Assembly (NCBI RefSeq): GCF_006715785.1
Contig: NZ_VFNX01000006.1
Coordinates: 1 to 64,000 of the forward strand
Direction of reading: 5' to 3'
DNA from: Streptomyces puniciscabiei
GTDB lineage: Bacteria > Actinomycetota > Actinomycetes > Streptomycetales > Streptomycetaceae
Length of the DNA: 64,000 nt
Shown here piece after piece: positions 24,283-33,245 of the stretch. Below the pieces are notes generated by a model. That model was given only the letters and a program-made list of their open reading frames with translations. It was not told where the DNA came from and searched no databases. Numbering within the stretch: position 1 is the stretch's first letter; each line of letters starts with the position of its first letter. The position numbers and the translations under genes were made by a program.

Positions 24283-25527
24283 GTGCGCGTTGCGATCATG
24301 ACGGCGGGATCCCGGGGCGATGCGGCTCCCTACACCGGACTGGGGCACCGGCTCGTCCGGGCCGGACACGAGGTCACCCTGGTCACCCACGCCCGGTTCG
24401 CGCCACTGGTGGCGGGCTCCGGCGTACGGTTCCACGCGTTGCCTGTCGATCCACGAGCGGAGCTGGAGTCCCCGCGCGGCCGGGCCCTGCACCGCAGTGC
24501 CGGGGGTGCCGGGAAACTGCTGCGGGTGGTGGACCTGGCGCGGCGGCTGGTCGGGCGGATGACCGAGGATCTGCTCACGGCCGCCCGGGACGCCGAGGTC
24601 CTGCTGCTGTCCTCGTCGCTGGCTCCGCTCGGGCACGCCATCGGCGAGGGACTGCGGGTGCCCAGCATGGGTGTGTATCTGCAACCCCTGACCGCCACCA
24701 GGGAGTTCGCGCCTCCCGTGCTCGGCGGCGGCCACTGGGGCGGCACGGTCAACCGGCTCGCCGGACACGGTGTGGGCCTCGCCGTGGAGCACGTCTTCGC
24801 GGCCACCGTCCCCGGGGTGCGCGCACGGCTCGGACTGCCCCCGCTGCGCACCGGCACGGCGCGGCGGGCCCGTGAACGGCGGGACTGGCCGGTGCACCAC
24901 GGCTTCAGCCCCCTGGTGGTGCCGCGCCCCCGGGACTGGCGGGCCGGCCTCACGGTGAGCGGCTACTGGTGGCCGTACGACACCGAGGAACAACTCCCCG
25001 ACCACGTGAGCGAGTTCCTCGACGCGGGCCCGGCGCCGGTCTTCGTCGGACTGGGCAGCGCCACCGTGCCGGACGCGGCGCGGCTCAGCGCCCAGGTGGT
25101 CGCGGCGCTGCGGCGGGCCGGGCTGCGCGGGGTGATCCAGCGCGGCTGGGGCGGGCTCGCGGCCACCGGAGACGACATGCTGACCGTCGACGACGTGCCG
25201 CACGCGCTGCTCTTCCCGCGGATGGCCGCGGTGGTCCACCACGCGGGCGCGGGGACGACCGCGGCGGGGCTGCGCGCCGGGGTCCCGGCCGTGCCGGTAC
25301 CGGTCCAGTTCGACGCGGGGTTCTGGTCCGCCCGGCTGGTGGCGCTGGGGGTCGCCCCGGCCGTCGTACCGCTGCGCCGGCTCACCGTGGACACGCTGGC
25401 CCCGGCCCTGGTGCGGGCCACCCGGGAGCCGGTGTACCGGGACCGGGCGCGCCGTCTGGGCGCCCGCATCCGTGACGAGGACGGCACCGCCCCGGTACTC
25501 GCGGCACTGGACCGGCTCGGCGGCTGA
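24283..25527 (+). CDS. UGT/MGT-type glycosyltransferase (GT1, sterol-glucosyltransferase-like)
   Basis: This 414-residue GT-B glycosyltransferase has N-terminal MRVAIMTAGSRGDAAPYTGLG (residues 1-21), the acceptor-side signature of the family. The C-terminal donor site reads VFVGLGSATVPD and VVHHAGAGTTAAGLRAGVP (about 318-336), followed by QFDAGFWSARL. The sugar donor is probably a UDP- or dTDP-hexose; the acceptor is unknown. The GTG at 24283 gives the canonical N-terminus. It stands alone, although rml genes lie 17 kb away. Confidence 0.87.
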   Translation: MRVAIMTAGSRGDAAPYTGLGHRLVRAGHEVTLVTHARFAPLVAGSGVRFHALPVDPRAELESPRGRALHRSAGGAGKLLRVVDLARRLVGRMTEDLLTAARDAEVLLLSSSLAPLGHAIGEGLRVPSMGVYLQPLTATREFAPPVLGGGHWGGTVNRLAGHGVGLAVEHVFAATVPGVRARLGLPPLRTGTARRARERRDWPVHHGFSPLVVPRPRDWRAGLTVSGYWWPYDTEEQLPDHVSEFLDAGPAPVFVGLGSATVPDAARLSAQVVAALRRAGLRGVIQRGWGGLAATGDDMLTVDDVPHALLFPRMAAVVHHAGAGTTAAGLRAGVPAVPVPVQFDAGFWSARLVALGVAPAVVPLRRLTVDTLAPALVRATREPVYRDRARRLGARIRDEDGTAPVLAALDRLGG

Positions 25528-25533
25528 CGGACC

Positions 25534-25547
25534 GGCCGGAGCCGGCC
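25534..25547. terminator. Short hairpin between convergent genes
   Basis: GGCCGG-AG-CCGGCC lies in the 28-base gap between the glycosyltransferase and alcohol dehydrogenase genes. It is short and lacks a U-tract, so its role as a terminator is tentative. Confidence 0.35.
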
Positions 25548-25555
25548 CTCAAGGG

Positions 25556-26581
25556 TCAGCCGTTGGTGATGACCATCCGGAAGCGCGCCTTGCCGGCGAG
25601 CATCTTCTGGTAGGCCTCGCCCGCGGCGTCCAGCGGCACGGTCTCGGTCGTCGGGCGGATGCCGTGCAGGGCGCTGAACGCCATGGTGTCCTCCACGTCC
25701 TGCGAGGTGCCGGAGGGGTGGCCGCGGACGACGCGGGCGGCCAAGAGCAGTTGGGCCGGGTTGATACCCATCGGCTCGGTGTCGGCTCCGATGACCACGA
25801 GCTCACCACGGGGCGCCAGCCCGTCGACGGTGGCCGTGATGGCCTCCGAGTTCCCGGCGGTGGCCAGCACGACGTCGGCACCGCCGAGGGACTGCAGCGC
25901 CTCCGCGACGGGGGTGCCGGACGTGCTGTCGACGTAGTGGTGGGCGCCGAGCCGCTTGGCGAAGTCGGCCTTCTCCGCTCCCCGGGCGATCGCCACGGTC
26001 TCGAAGCCCATCGCGACCGCGTACTGCACCCCGAGGTGCCCCAGACCGCCGAGACCGAGGACGGCGACCAGGTCTCCCGGCCGGGCCGAGCTGCGCCGCA
26101 GCCCGTTGAACGTGGTCACGCCGGCGCAGGCCATGGGTCCCGCGTCGACCGCCGACAGGCCTTCCGGGATCCGGGCCAGGGCGTCGGCGGGCGCGATCAC
26201 CTTCTCGGCGAAGCCGCCGTCGTAGGCCCACCCCGGGACCTTCAGGTTCGGACACACGATGAAGTCGCCCTGCCGGCACTGCCTGCAGTGCCCGCAGCTG
26301 CCGCCGAACCAGCCGACCGCCACCCGGTCACCGACCTTCCAGCCCCGTTCCAGCACGCCCTGGCCGAGCTCCTCGACATGCCCGGCGATCTCGTGTCCGG
26401 GCACCTCGGGGAACGACACGCCCGGTAGCCCGCCGCTCACGAAGAGGGCGTCGCTGTGACAGACCCCGCACGCCTCCACGGCGATCCTCACCTGGCCGGG
26501 CCCGGGCTGCGGCACCTCTCGTTCGACCAGCTCGAACGCGCCGTTCGGGGCGGTCACCTGCGCGACTCGATACGTACTCAT
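25556..26581 (-). CDS. Zinc-dependent alcohol dehydrogenase
   Basis: This 341-residue medium-chain dehydrogenase has catalytic zinc ligands C41 (CGVCHSD), H63 and E64 (PGHEIAG). The structural zinc cysteines are C96, C99, C102 and C110. The Rossmann motif is AVLGLGGLGHLG, followed by ARGAEKADFAKRLGAHHYVD, which lacks an acidic residue at the usual NAD-ribose position and may allow NADP. It is similar to AdhA/AdhP-type enzymes acting on primary alcohols. Single-gene unit, with a long tandem-repeat stretch upstream. Confidence 0.88.
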   Translation of the reverse strand: MSTYRVAQVTAPNGAFELVEREVPQPGPGQVRIAVEACGVCHSDALFVSGGLPGVSFPEVPGHEIAGHVEELGQGVLERGWKVGDRVAVGWFGGSCGHCRQCRQGDFIVCPNLKVPGWAYDGGFAEKVIAPADALARIPEGLSAVDAGPMACAGVTTFNGLRRSSARPGDLVAVLGLGGLGHLGVQYAVAMGFETVAIARGAEKADFAKRLGAHHYVDSTSGTPVAEALQSLGGADVVLATAGNSEAITATVDGLAPRGELVVIGADTEPMGINPAQLLLAARVVRGHPSGTSQDVEDTMAFSALHGIRPTTETVPLDAAGEAYQKMLAGKARFRMVITNG

Positions 26582-26639
26582 GCGCTTCTCCGGAGAACGG
26601 GTACGACAGGCCCCCGATCCAGCACACCAGCTCCGGGCC

Positions 26640-27510
26640 GATCGCGCGCGTCGAGGCCCGGACCTACGACGGCCTCACCCGACGGGCCGGGCGACGGCCC
26701 GCGGGACGGCCACCGGCGCCCGGAGCCCGCCCGCCACCCCGGACACCCAAGCCCCGCAGCCCACCCGGCGGCCCGCGCCCCGGTCACGGGAACCGGGCCG
26801 CCGGGCGGCCTCATCCGCCGGGAGCTCGCGCGTCGAGCCCCCAGGACCCACAACGACCTCGCCCACGCGCCGGGCGACGGCCCGCAGCGCGGACACCGAC
26901 GCCCGAAGCCCCGTCCGGGGGCCCGGACACCCAACCCCCGCAGCCCGGCGGCCCAGGCCTCGGTCACGGGAACCGCGCCGCGCAGCCGGCCTCACCCCCC
27001 GGACGCTCGCGCGTCGAGCCACCGAACCCACAACGACCTCACCCACGTGCCGGGCGGCGGCCCGCAGCGCGGACACCGACGCCCGAAGCCCCGTCCGGGG
27101 GCCCGGACACCGAACCCCCTCAGCGGTCCGGCGGCCCGGGCCGTCGGTCACGGGAACCGCGCCGCGCAGCCGGCCTCATCCACCGGACGCTCGCGCGTCA
27201 AGCCACCGAACCCTCATCCGACGCGCCGAGCGGCGGCCCGCAGCGCGGACACCGACACCCGGAGCCCGCCCGGCGGCACGGACACCCAACCCCCGCAGCC
27301 CGGCGGCCCAGGCCCTGGTCACGGGAACCGCGCCGCGCAGCCGGCCTCACCCCCCGGACGCTCGCGCGTCAAGCCACCGAACCCTCATCCGACGCGCCGA
27401 GCGGCGGCCCGCAGCGCGGACACCGACCCAGAGCCCGCCCGACAGCCCGGGCCCCGGTCACGGGAACCGCGCCGCGCAGCCGGCCTCATCCACCGGACGC
27501 TCTCCGGCTC
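26640..27510. repeat. Large 150-184 bp tandem repeat, about five copies
   Basis: A long unit recurs head to tail. The shared block TCACGGGAACCG begins near 26784, 26964, 27148, 27319 and 27468, giving periods of about 180, 184, 171 and 149 bases. Each unit also carries GCGGCCCGCAGCGCGGACACCGA and GACGCTCGCGCGTC variants. The units are 80% GC or so and stop-poor, so long shadow frames run through on both strands, none with a ribosome site or recognisable domain. This is a non-coding repeat block in the 978-base gap 26582-27559. Confidence 0.8.
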
Positions 27511-27559
27511 GACCCCGGCGACGGCGTCGGAGACCGTGCCCGGCCGGTCGCCGGTGGTG

Positions 27560-28222
27560 TCACCCGCGCCGGGGCCGCCAGCCCTGCGGGCGCAGCATGC
27601 CCAGCAGCAGCCGCACCAGCTCGTCCACCACCTCGTCCAGCGTGGCGTCCACCCAGCCGGCGGTCCAGTCGTGCAGCAGGCCGTTGACGCTGCCGATGAA
27701 AGCCGTCGCGGCGAGGCGGTAGTCGCGGGGCGCCGCCTCCCCGCGCGCCACGGCCGCGTCCGCCTCCGCTCGGATGAGGTCGACCCAGCGGGCCCGGCGG
27801 GCCAGTCGCTGCTCCTCCAGGCGGGGGCTCACGCCGACGATCTCCACGAAGGTGACGCGGATGCGGCGCGGGTCGCAGGTGACGTCGCGGGCGTAGGCCC
27901 GGAAGAGCACGCCGGCACGCTCGGCCAGCGGCAGCCCGTCAGCCGTGGCGAGGGCGTGCAGCACCGCCTGTTCGGCCCAGTCGTTGACCTGGAGGTGCAG
28001 CGCGGCGAGGACGTCTTCCAGCGTGCGGAACTCCTCGTAGAACTGACGGGTCGACAGGCCGGCCGCCTGGCTCAGCGCGGCGACCGTCGTGCCCCGGTAA
28101 CCGGGCGCACCGCCGAACAGCTCCAGGGCCGCGTCCAGGAACCGCCGGCGCCGCTCCGCCTGCCGCTCCTCGGCGGACCTGCCGCCGTAACGGCCCGTGG
28201 GCGCCTTGAGTCTGCCCGTCAC
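27560..28222 (-). CDS. TetR family transcriptional regulator
   Basis: This 220-residue regulator has a helix-turn-helix at about residues 25-70 (RRRRFLDAALELFGG, then TTVAALSQAAGLSTRQFYEEF, then RTLEDVLAAL). The ligand domain is all-helical. The GTG at 28222 is preferred for spacing; a longer GTG start at 28270 is possible. It is divergent from the secreted beta-propeller gene. A palindrome in the shared promoter recurs before the GH5 gene at 31561, so all three genes probably form one small regulon. Confidence 0.85.
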   Translation of the reverse strand: MTGRLKAPTGRYGGRSAEERQAERRRRFLDAALELFGGAPGYRGTTVAALSQAAGLSTRQFYEEFRTLEDVLAALHLQVNDWAEQAVLHALATADGLPLAERAGVLFRAYARDVTCDPRRIRVTFVEIVGVSPRLEEQRLARRARWVDLIRAEADAAVARGEAAPRDYRLAATAFIGSVNGLLHDWTAGWVDATLDEVVDELVRLLLGMLRPQGWRPRRG

Positions 28223-28298
28223 CTTTCCCCCTCCGTCCGCCGACCGCTCACCCAATCTTGTCGTGCACACATCTTGTCGCGAAGGCCTCCTCCTCCTT

Positions 28299-28317
28299 AC
28301 TTTTCAGTAAGTTCACT
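28299..28317. promoter_or_regulatory. Candidate TetR operator at the divergent tetR / beta-propeller promoter
   Basis: ACTTTTCAGTAAGTTCACT matches the site at 31607-31625 in 17 of 19 bases. It lies within the inverted repeat CTTACT-TTTC-AGTAAG. Confidence 0.55.
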
Positions 28318-28373
28318 GTGAATGCGCCCGTGTTCAGATTCCCCGCACACTTCCCCGAGGAAGGAGAGCAGTC

Positions 28374-29627
28374 ATGCCTGCCTCCAGAACCAGGCACCTG
28401 TGCTCCGTGGCCGCGGCCCTCGCCCTGACCGTCGCCGGGCCGGCGACCGCCGCCTCCGCCGTGAGCGGCGCCCCCGACGGCCTGCGCGAGGTGCTGTTCG
28501 TCGGCAACAACTGGGACGGCACCGCCGATGTCATCACGTCCTCCGGCGACTTCGCGAGGATCGGCCGGATCAACGTCATCCCCGACAAGGCGGAGCGGCT
28601 GGCCGAGATCAACGCCGACCCGGTCAAGTGGATCTACTACACGTCCATCCGCAACCAGGTCGGCGAGGGGCACGACCAGTACGTGGACGACATGTACTCC
28701 ACGCCGGACGGCAGGTCCGTGGTCGTCTCCCGGCCCAGCTTCGCCGACGTCGTGTCCATCGACCTGGCCACCGACAAGGTCAACTGGCGTTTCCCGGTGG
28801 CGGGTTACCGCGCCGACCACATGGCGGTCTCCCCCGACGGCACCCGCGTCGCGGTCTCGGCGTCCACCGCGAACAAGGTGCAGGTGCTGGACATCAACAC
28901 GGGTAAGGAGCTGGGCGAGTTCGGCACCGGCGACAAGCCGCACGAGAACTTCTTCACCAACGGCGGCAAGTACATCTGGAACATGTCCATCGGCGAGGTG
29001 ACCACGTCCCTCGACGACCCGGGCTGGGACTGGACCAAGGGTGACCGGCACCTCACCGTCGTCGACGCGACCACGTTCAAGCAGGTCAGGACCATCGACA
29101 TGCGGCAGCGTCTGGACGCGATCGGGCTGAAGGACTTCTCCGACGCCGTGCGGCCCGCCGCCTTCACCCCCGACTGGTCCAAGCTGTACTTCCAGGTGTC
29201 GTTCTTCAACGGCTTCCTCGAGTACGACGTCGCCGCCGACAGGATCACCCGGGTGAAGACGCTTCCGGAGAACCCGGCGACCAACCCCGACCGCACCACC
29301 TGGCTGCTGGACTCGCGCCACCACGGCATCTCGATGAACCCCGAGGGCACCAGGCTGTGTGTCGCGGGGACGATGGACAACTACGCGACCGTGGTCGACC
29401 GGGCCTCCTTCGACGTCGGCCCGCTGATCACCGCCTCGACGCCGTACTGGGCGACCGTGAGCGGCGACGGCAAGGACTGCGTCATCTCCGAGGCCGGCGC
29501 CGACCAGGTCACGGCCATCGACTTCGCCACCGGCCAGAAGGTGCTGTCCGTGCCGGTCGGCGACCATCCGCAGCGTGTCCGGCTGGGGCACGTCCAGGCC
29601 GACTGGACGGGTCCGGCGGGGAGTTGA
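28374..29627 (+). CDS. Secreted YncE/lactonase-like beta-propeller protein
   Basis: This 417-residue exported protein has a signal peptide (residues 1-27, SVAAALALTVAGPATAASA) and repeated beta-propeller blades. The blades are marked by VSIDLATDKVNWRFPVAGY, MAVSPDGTRVAVSAS, VQVLDINTGKELGEFGTG and ITAIDFATGQKVLSVPVGD-like stretches. This is the YncE/surface-antigen type rather than a clear 6-phosphogluconolactonase. Ligand or enzymatic activity is unknown. GGAAGGAG lies just before the ATG at 28374. Co-regulation with the GH5 enzyme is suggested by a shared operator. Confidence 0.85.
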   Translation: MPASRTRHLCSVAAALALTVAGPATAASAVSGAPDGLREVLFVGNNWDGTADVITSSGDFARIGRINVIPDKAERLAEINADPVKWIYYTSIRNQVGEGHDQYVDDMYSTPDGRSVVVSRPSFADVVSIDLATDKVNWRFPVAGYRADHMAVSPDGTRVAVSASTANKVQVLDINTGKELGEFGTGDKPHENFFTNGGKYIWNMSIGEVTTSLDDPGWDWTKGDRHLTVVDATTFKQVRTIDMRQRLDAIGLKDFSDAVRPAAFTPDWSKLYFQVSFFNGFLEYDVAADRITRVKTLPENPATNPDRTTWLLDSRHHGISMNPEGTRLCVAGTMDNYATVVDRASFDVGPLITASTPYWATVSGDGKDCVISEAGADQVTAIDFATGQKVLSVPVGDHPQRVRLGHVQADWTGPAGS

Positions 29628-29629
29628 GC

Positions 29630-29677
29630 GCCGTACGGCCTCCGGGGCGACCCCACTCCTCCCGGGGGCCGTACGGC
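29630..29677. terminator. Strong hairpin between convergent genes
   Basis: A 17-base arm beginning GCCGTACGGCCTCC pairs with one ending GGGCCGTACGGC (16 of 17 matched), around a 14-base loop. It sits between the beta-propeller gene and the convergent GH5 gene and could terminate both. Confidence 0.85.
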
Positions 29678-29692
29678 TTCGTCCGGGAGGCG

Positions 29693-31561
29693 TCAGAAGT
29701 GCGCCGACGCCCACGCGGCCAGCTCGGACCGGGCCGCGGTCAGCAGGTCCGCCGAGGGCGCGGTGGCCCCGTTGGTCACCAGCGCGTAGTGCAGGGCACC
29801 GGAGTCGGTGTCGGTGAGCAGCAGCCGGCGGCTGCCGGTGCCGCCCGGCTCGGGGGCGACGGCGACCGGGGTGGCGGCGCCGGTGTAGGCGGGCGGGGCC
29901 AGGACCGTGCCCAGGTCGGAGACGACGGTGGTGGCCGCGGTGGGGAAGGACGCCGGCAGGTGCAGTTCGGTGGGTGCACTGCCGTCGCCGGAGCGCCACA
30001 CCAGCAGCCCGTACTGTCCGGAGCCGACGAGCCGGGAGACGTCCGGAAGGGAACTCGGCACCGGGTTCCAGGTGAGGGTGGTGGAGCCGTCGCGGGAGCG
30101 GTCCTCGTAGGTGAACGCCAGAGCCGTACCGGCCGTGGCGCTCGGGTAGAGGCGGTCCAGCAGGCGGGCGTCCTGGCGCAGGGTGACGGTGCCGGAGTCG
30201 TCCAGGCGTACGGCGGACAGGTCCTCGTCGTTCCAGGCGTCGCCGGCGGTGAGCACCTTGCCGGGGTTGCCGTTCATCAGCTCGTGGTGCCGGCCGTTGT
30301 AGAGGTCCCACTGCCACTGGGTGGCGGAGAGCACCGGACCGGACGCGGCCGGGTTCGTCCACCAACTCGACCCCCGCAGGCGTGAGTCGAGGCCCTGGTA
30401 CATGGCCTTCAGGACGGTCGGCGCCTTGTCGGAGACCGTGCCGGACAGCGGATGGCCGAACTCGCTGACCACGACCGCGGTGCCGGCGGCCGCGGCGCGG
30501 TCGCGTACGGCGGCGAAGTCGGAGGCGTACTGGCCGTCGGCCGCCTTGCCCCACATGAGGACGCCGGAGATGGCCTTCTGGTCGTAGAAGTGGGTGTTGA
30601 AGACATAGCGCGGGCCCAGCGTGCCCGCGTCCAGCAGGCCTCCCTCCTGTTTCTGGGTGGAGATGTTGGCGTTCCAGAAGAGGTTGGGCTCCACGAGGGC
30701 GGGCTTGTCCTGCCAGCCGGCGGCGTCCATGCGGGCGCGGAACTTCTCGTAGAACGGCCACAGCAGGTCCTTCTCCCAGGTGCGGGAGGTCTGCCCGGAG
30801 TCGTAGGAGCCGGCGTAGGGCTCGTTGTACGGGTCGAATCCGGCAACGCCCGCGAACTCGGCCGGGTTGAGGTGCTGTTGGAGGTAGGCCATGGTCGTCT
30901 GTGCGGTGGCGAGGAAGGCGTCCTGAAGACCGTGGGCGTTGTGCCAGAAGTCGTACTGCGCCTTCTGCACGGCCGCGTTCTGGGTGATGTTCTGGCCCCA
31001 GAAGAGACAGATGCCGCAGGACTCGGCCGGGTAACTCCCCGCGTCCACCGCCCACTTGGGGGCGCCGTCGCCCGTGTACCAGCTGCCGCTGTTGAACAGG
31101 TACCGGGAGTACAGGTCCTGGTGGAAGTCCGGGAAGACGCGGATGCCCGCGTCCAGGAAGGCGCGCATCTGCTCGGTGACGGCGGCCAGATAGCCGGTGT
31201 CCACCTGGCCGCGCACGGGTTCGGCGCGCGCCCAGGAGAGCAGGAAGCGGACGGTGTTCCCTCCTCCCAGGGCACGCAGCGCGGTGGCCGACTTCTCGGC
31301 GTCGGCCACCGAGGCGAAGGGCAGCCCGCCGTTCTCCTCCAGCTTGGCCTCGCCGGAGACGTTGTAGCCGCGCAGGACGATCTCGCGCCCCTGGCCGTCG
31401 GTGAAGCGGCCGCCCTGCACGGTGAGCGGGGCGCCGTCGAACCAGAGCGAGCCGGCGGGGAGGGCAGGGGTGGCGGCGGTGGCGGGCGGGCGGCCCGCCA
31501 CCGTCAGGAATCCGCAGAGGACGACCAGAACAACCAGCAGACGCACCCGGATATTCGGCAT
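29693..31561 (-). CDS. Secreted GH5 glycoside hydrolase, endoglycoceramidase-like
   Basis: This 622-residue secreted enzyme has a signal peptide (about 1-29). The TIM-barrel GH5 domain shows FLLSWARAEPVRGQVD, FPDFHQDLYSRYLF, the acid/base E247 in DPYNEP, H324 in NTHFYD, and the nucleophile E367 in VVVSEFGH. The C-terminal beta-sandwich covers about 470-622. These features and the length match bacterial endoglycoceramidases/endoglycosylceramidases, which release the glycan from glycosphingolipids; the true substrate is unknown. The ATG at 31561 gives a typical signal peptide. A copy of the TetR operator lies 46 bases upstream. Confidence 0.85.
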   Translation of the reverse strand: MPNIRVRLLVVLVVLCGFLTVAGRPPATAATPALPAGSLWFDGAPLTVQGGRFTDGQGREIVLRGYNVSGEAKLEENGGLPFASVADAEKSATALRALGGGNTVRFLLSWARAEPVRGQVDTGYLAAVTEQMRAFLDAGIRVFPDFHQDLYSRYLFNSGSWYTGDGAPKWAVDAGSYPAESCGICLFWGQNITQNAAVQKAQYDFWHNAHGLQDAFLATAQTTMAYLQQHLNPAEFAGVAGFDPYNEPYAGSYDSGQTSRTWEKDLLWPFYEKFRARMDAAGWQDKPALVEPNLFWNANISTQKQEGGLLDAGTLGPRYVFNTHFYDQKAISGVLMWGKAADGQYASDFAAVRDRAAAAGTAVVVSEFGHPLSGTVSDKAPTVLKAMYQGLDSRLRGSSWWTNPAASGPVLSATQWQWDLYNGRHHELMNGNPGKVLTAGDAWNDEDLSAVRLDDSGTVTLRQDARLLDRLYPSATAGTALAFTYEDRSRDGSTTLTWNPVPSSLPDVSRLVGSGQYGLLVWRSGDGSAPTELHLPASFPTAATTVVSDLGTVLAPPAYTGAATPVAVAPEPGGTGSRRLLLTDTDSGALHYALVTNGATAPSADLLTAARSELAAWASAHF

Positions 31562-31606
31562 GTCCACCACAGTCCGGCGACGTCCGGACAGCGTCAATAG
31601 CTCCTG

Positions 31607-31625
31607 ACTCTTCAGTAAGTTGACT
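31607..31625. promoter_or_regulatory. Candidate TetR operator before the GH5 gene
   Basis: ACTCTTCAGTAAGTTGACT matches the site at 28299-28317 in 17 of 19 bases. A further GACTATCAGTC inverted repeat overlaps its end. The rest of the 306-base gap up to 31931 holds a short direct repeat (two GATCCCCC-n-CCGAGGCGCC units near 31650) and nothing else recognised. Confidence 0.55.
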
Positions 31626-31931
31626 ATCAGTCAGCATACCGATCCGATCCCCCGCCGAGGCGCCCCGATCCCCCACCGAGGCGCCACGTCGGGCAGGTAC
31701 TTCTTCCGGTTCAGGACATGTACGCAGCGTGCACGGCCGGCCCTCTGCGTGTGACGACGGGCACGGCGCGGTGCGGGAGACACCGGCTCCCGGGCAGCTA
31801 TGGATCAACGCTCAACAAAAGCCCGTCGCAGCATTCGCCGTGACCAGGGCACGGCCGTAGGGTGACCTACATCGCCTCCGGCGGCTGGAATCCCCTGGCT
31901 GAAACCCTCACCCGCACGGTCTGGAGGGCCC

Positions 31932-32048
31932 ATGACCCACATCTCGGTGAACGTGGACGTGACGACCGTGCAGAGCTGCTCGGTGCGCGCCGTCGCCGAG
32001 GACGAGGAGTGGACGGCGCCGCAGCGGGCAGGAGCGGACGGTGCGTGA
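31932..32048 (+). CDS. Small ORF translationally coupled to xdhC
   Basis: This 38-residue ORF has a very good ribosome site (GGAGG 5 bases before the ATG) and overlaps the GTG start of the XdhC gene by 8 bases. The first residues MTHISVNVD resemble the N-terminus of the iron-sulfur small subunit of CO/xanthine dehydrogenases, but the rest (AVAEDEEWTAPQ near the middle) does not. It may be a fused relic of that subunit, or simply a leader that couples translation. Confidence 0.4.
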   Translation: MTHISVNVDVTTVQSCSVRAVAEDEEWTAPQRAGADGA

Positions 32049-33144
32049 GATCCTGCCGGCGCTGGCGCACTGGCATGCGGCCGGGGCTTCGTTCGGGCTG
32101 GCCACGGTCGTCGCGGTGAGCCGCAGCGCGCCGCGCGGCCCCGGTGCCGCCATGGCGGTGGGCCCGGACGACGAGGTCATGGGGAGCGTGTCCGGGGGCT
32201 GTGTGGAGGGCGCGGTGTTCGAGCTCGCCCGGGAGGTGGTGGCGGACGGCGAGGCGCGCCTCGCGACCTTCGGCTACAGCGACGAGGACGCCTTCGCGGT
32301 CGGGCTGACCTGCGGCGGCGAGATCACGCTGCTGGTACGGCCGGTGACGCCCGAGTCGGACCCGGCGTTCGGCGCGGTCGCCGAGTCGGTCGCCGGGGGC
32401 GAGCCGGTGACCGTGGCCACCGTGGTGGACGGACCGGCGCCACGCGGGGCCACGCTCGCGGTCTGGCCGGACCGGGCGGCGGGCACGCTGGGCGCAAGCG
32501 GCCTCGACGTCGCCGTCACCGCCGACGCGCGCGGCGAACTCGCGCTCGGCGCCTCGGTGTTGCGGCACTACGGTGCGCAGGGTGAGCGCCGTGAGGACGC
32601 CGTCACGGTGTTCCTGCAGTCGTTCGCGCCGCCGCCGCGCATGCTGGTCTTCGGCGCGATCGACTACGCGGCCGCCGTGGCGCGGATCGGCGACTTCCTC
32701 GGCTACCGGGTCACCGTGTGCGACGCCCGCCCGGTCTTCGCCACGCCCAAACGGTTCCCGGCGGCCGTCGAGGTCGTGGTGGACTGGCCGCACCGCTATC
32801 TCGCCGGCACGGACACCGACGACCGCACCGTGATCTGTGTCCTCACCCACGACCCGAAGTTCGACGTGCCGCTGTTGCAGGAGGCCCTGCGCCGCCCGGC
32901 CGCCTACATCGGCGCGATGGGCAGCAGGAAGACCCACCAGGAGCGACTCGAACACCTCATCGAGGCCGGGCTGACGCAGGCCGAGCTGTCCAGGCTGCGC
33001 TCACCGCTCGGCCTCGACCTGGGGGCCCGTACGCCCGAGGAGGTCGCCGTGTCCGTCGCCGCCGAGATCGTCGCGCAGCGCTGGGGCGGCAGCGGCGCGC
33101 CCCTGACCACCACCGCCGGAGCCATCCACGCGCCCACCGTCTGA
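32041..33144 (+). CDS. XdhC/CoxF family molybdenum-cofactor maturation protein
   Basis: This 367-residue protein has the N-terminal XdhC_CoxI domain (SRSAPRGPGAAMAV and GSVSGGCVEGAVFE, about residues 28-61) and the C-terminal Rossmann XdhC_C domain (MLVFGAIDYAAAVARIGDFLGY, then AYIGAMGSRKTHQERL). Such proteins bind and sulfurate molybdenum cofactor and insert it into xanthine/CO dehydrogenases. None of those enzyme subunits lies beside it, so its client must be elsewhere. The GTG at 32041 has GGAGCGG upstream and lies inside the end of a small ORF. Confidence 0.87.
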   Translation: MREILPALAHWHAAGASFGLATVVAVSRSAPRGPGAAMAVGPDDEVMGSVSGGCVEGAVFELAREVVADGEARLATFGYSDEDAFAVGLTCGGEITLLVRPVTPESDPAFGAVAESVAGGEPVTVATVVDGPAPRGATLAVWPDRAAGTLGASGLDVAVTADARGELALGASVLRHYGAQGERREDAVTVFLQSFAPPPRMLVFGAIDYAAAVARIGDFLGYRVTVCDARPVFATPKRFPAAVEVVVDWPHRYLAGTDTDDRTVICVLTHDPKFDVPLLQEALRRPAAYIGAMGSRKTHQERLEHLIEAGLTQAELSRLRSPLGLDLGARTPEEVAVSVAAEIVAQRWGGSGAPLTTTAGAIHAPTV

Positions 33145-33245
33145 CGCGTCGGCATCGAGCGCGTCGCGCCCTGCCTGCCGGAACGGCCGGCCGGCGGACG
33201 GCCGGGCGCCATGCCACCGCCGCGCCATGCCACCGCCGCGCCATG

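Noticed and set aside
26456..28321. A 621-residue open frame across the repeat block on the plus strand
   Set aside because: It overlaps the alcohol dehydrogenase and TetR genes antisense, is Arg/Pro/Ala low-complexity, has no ribosome site, and is open only because the repeats lack stops.
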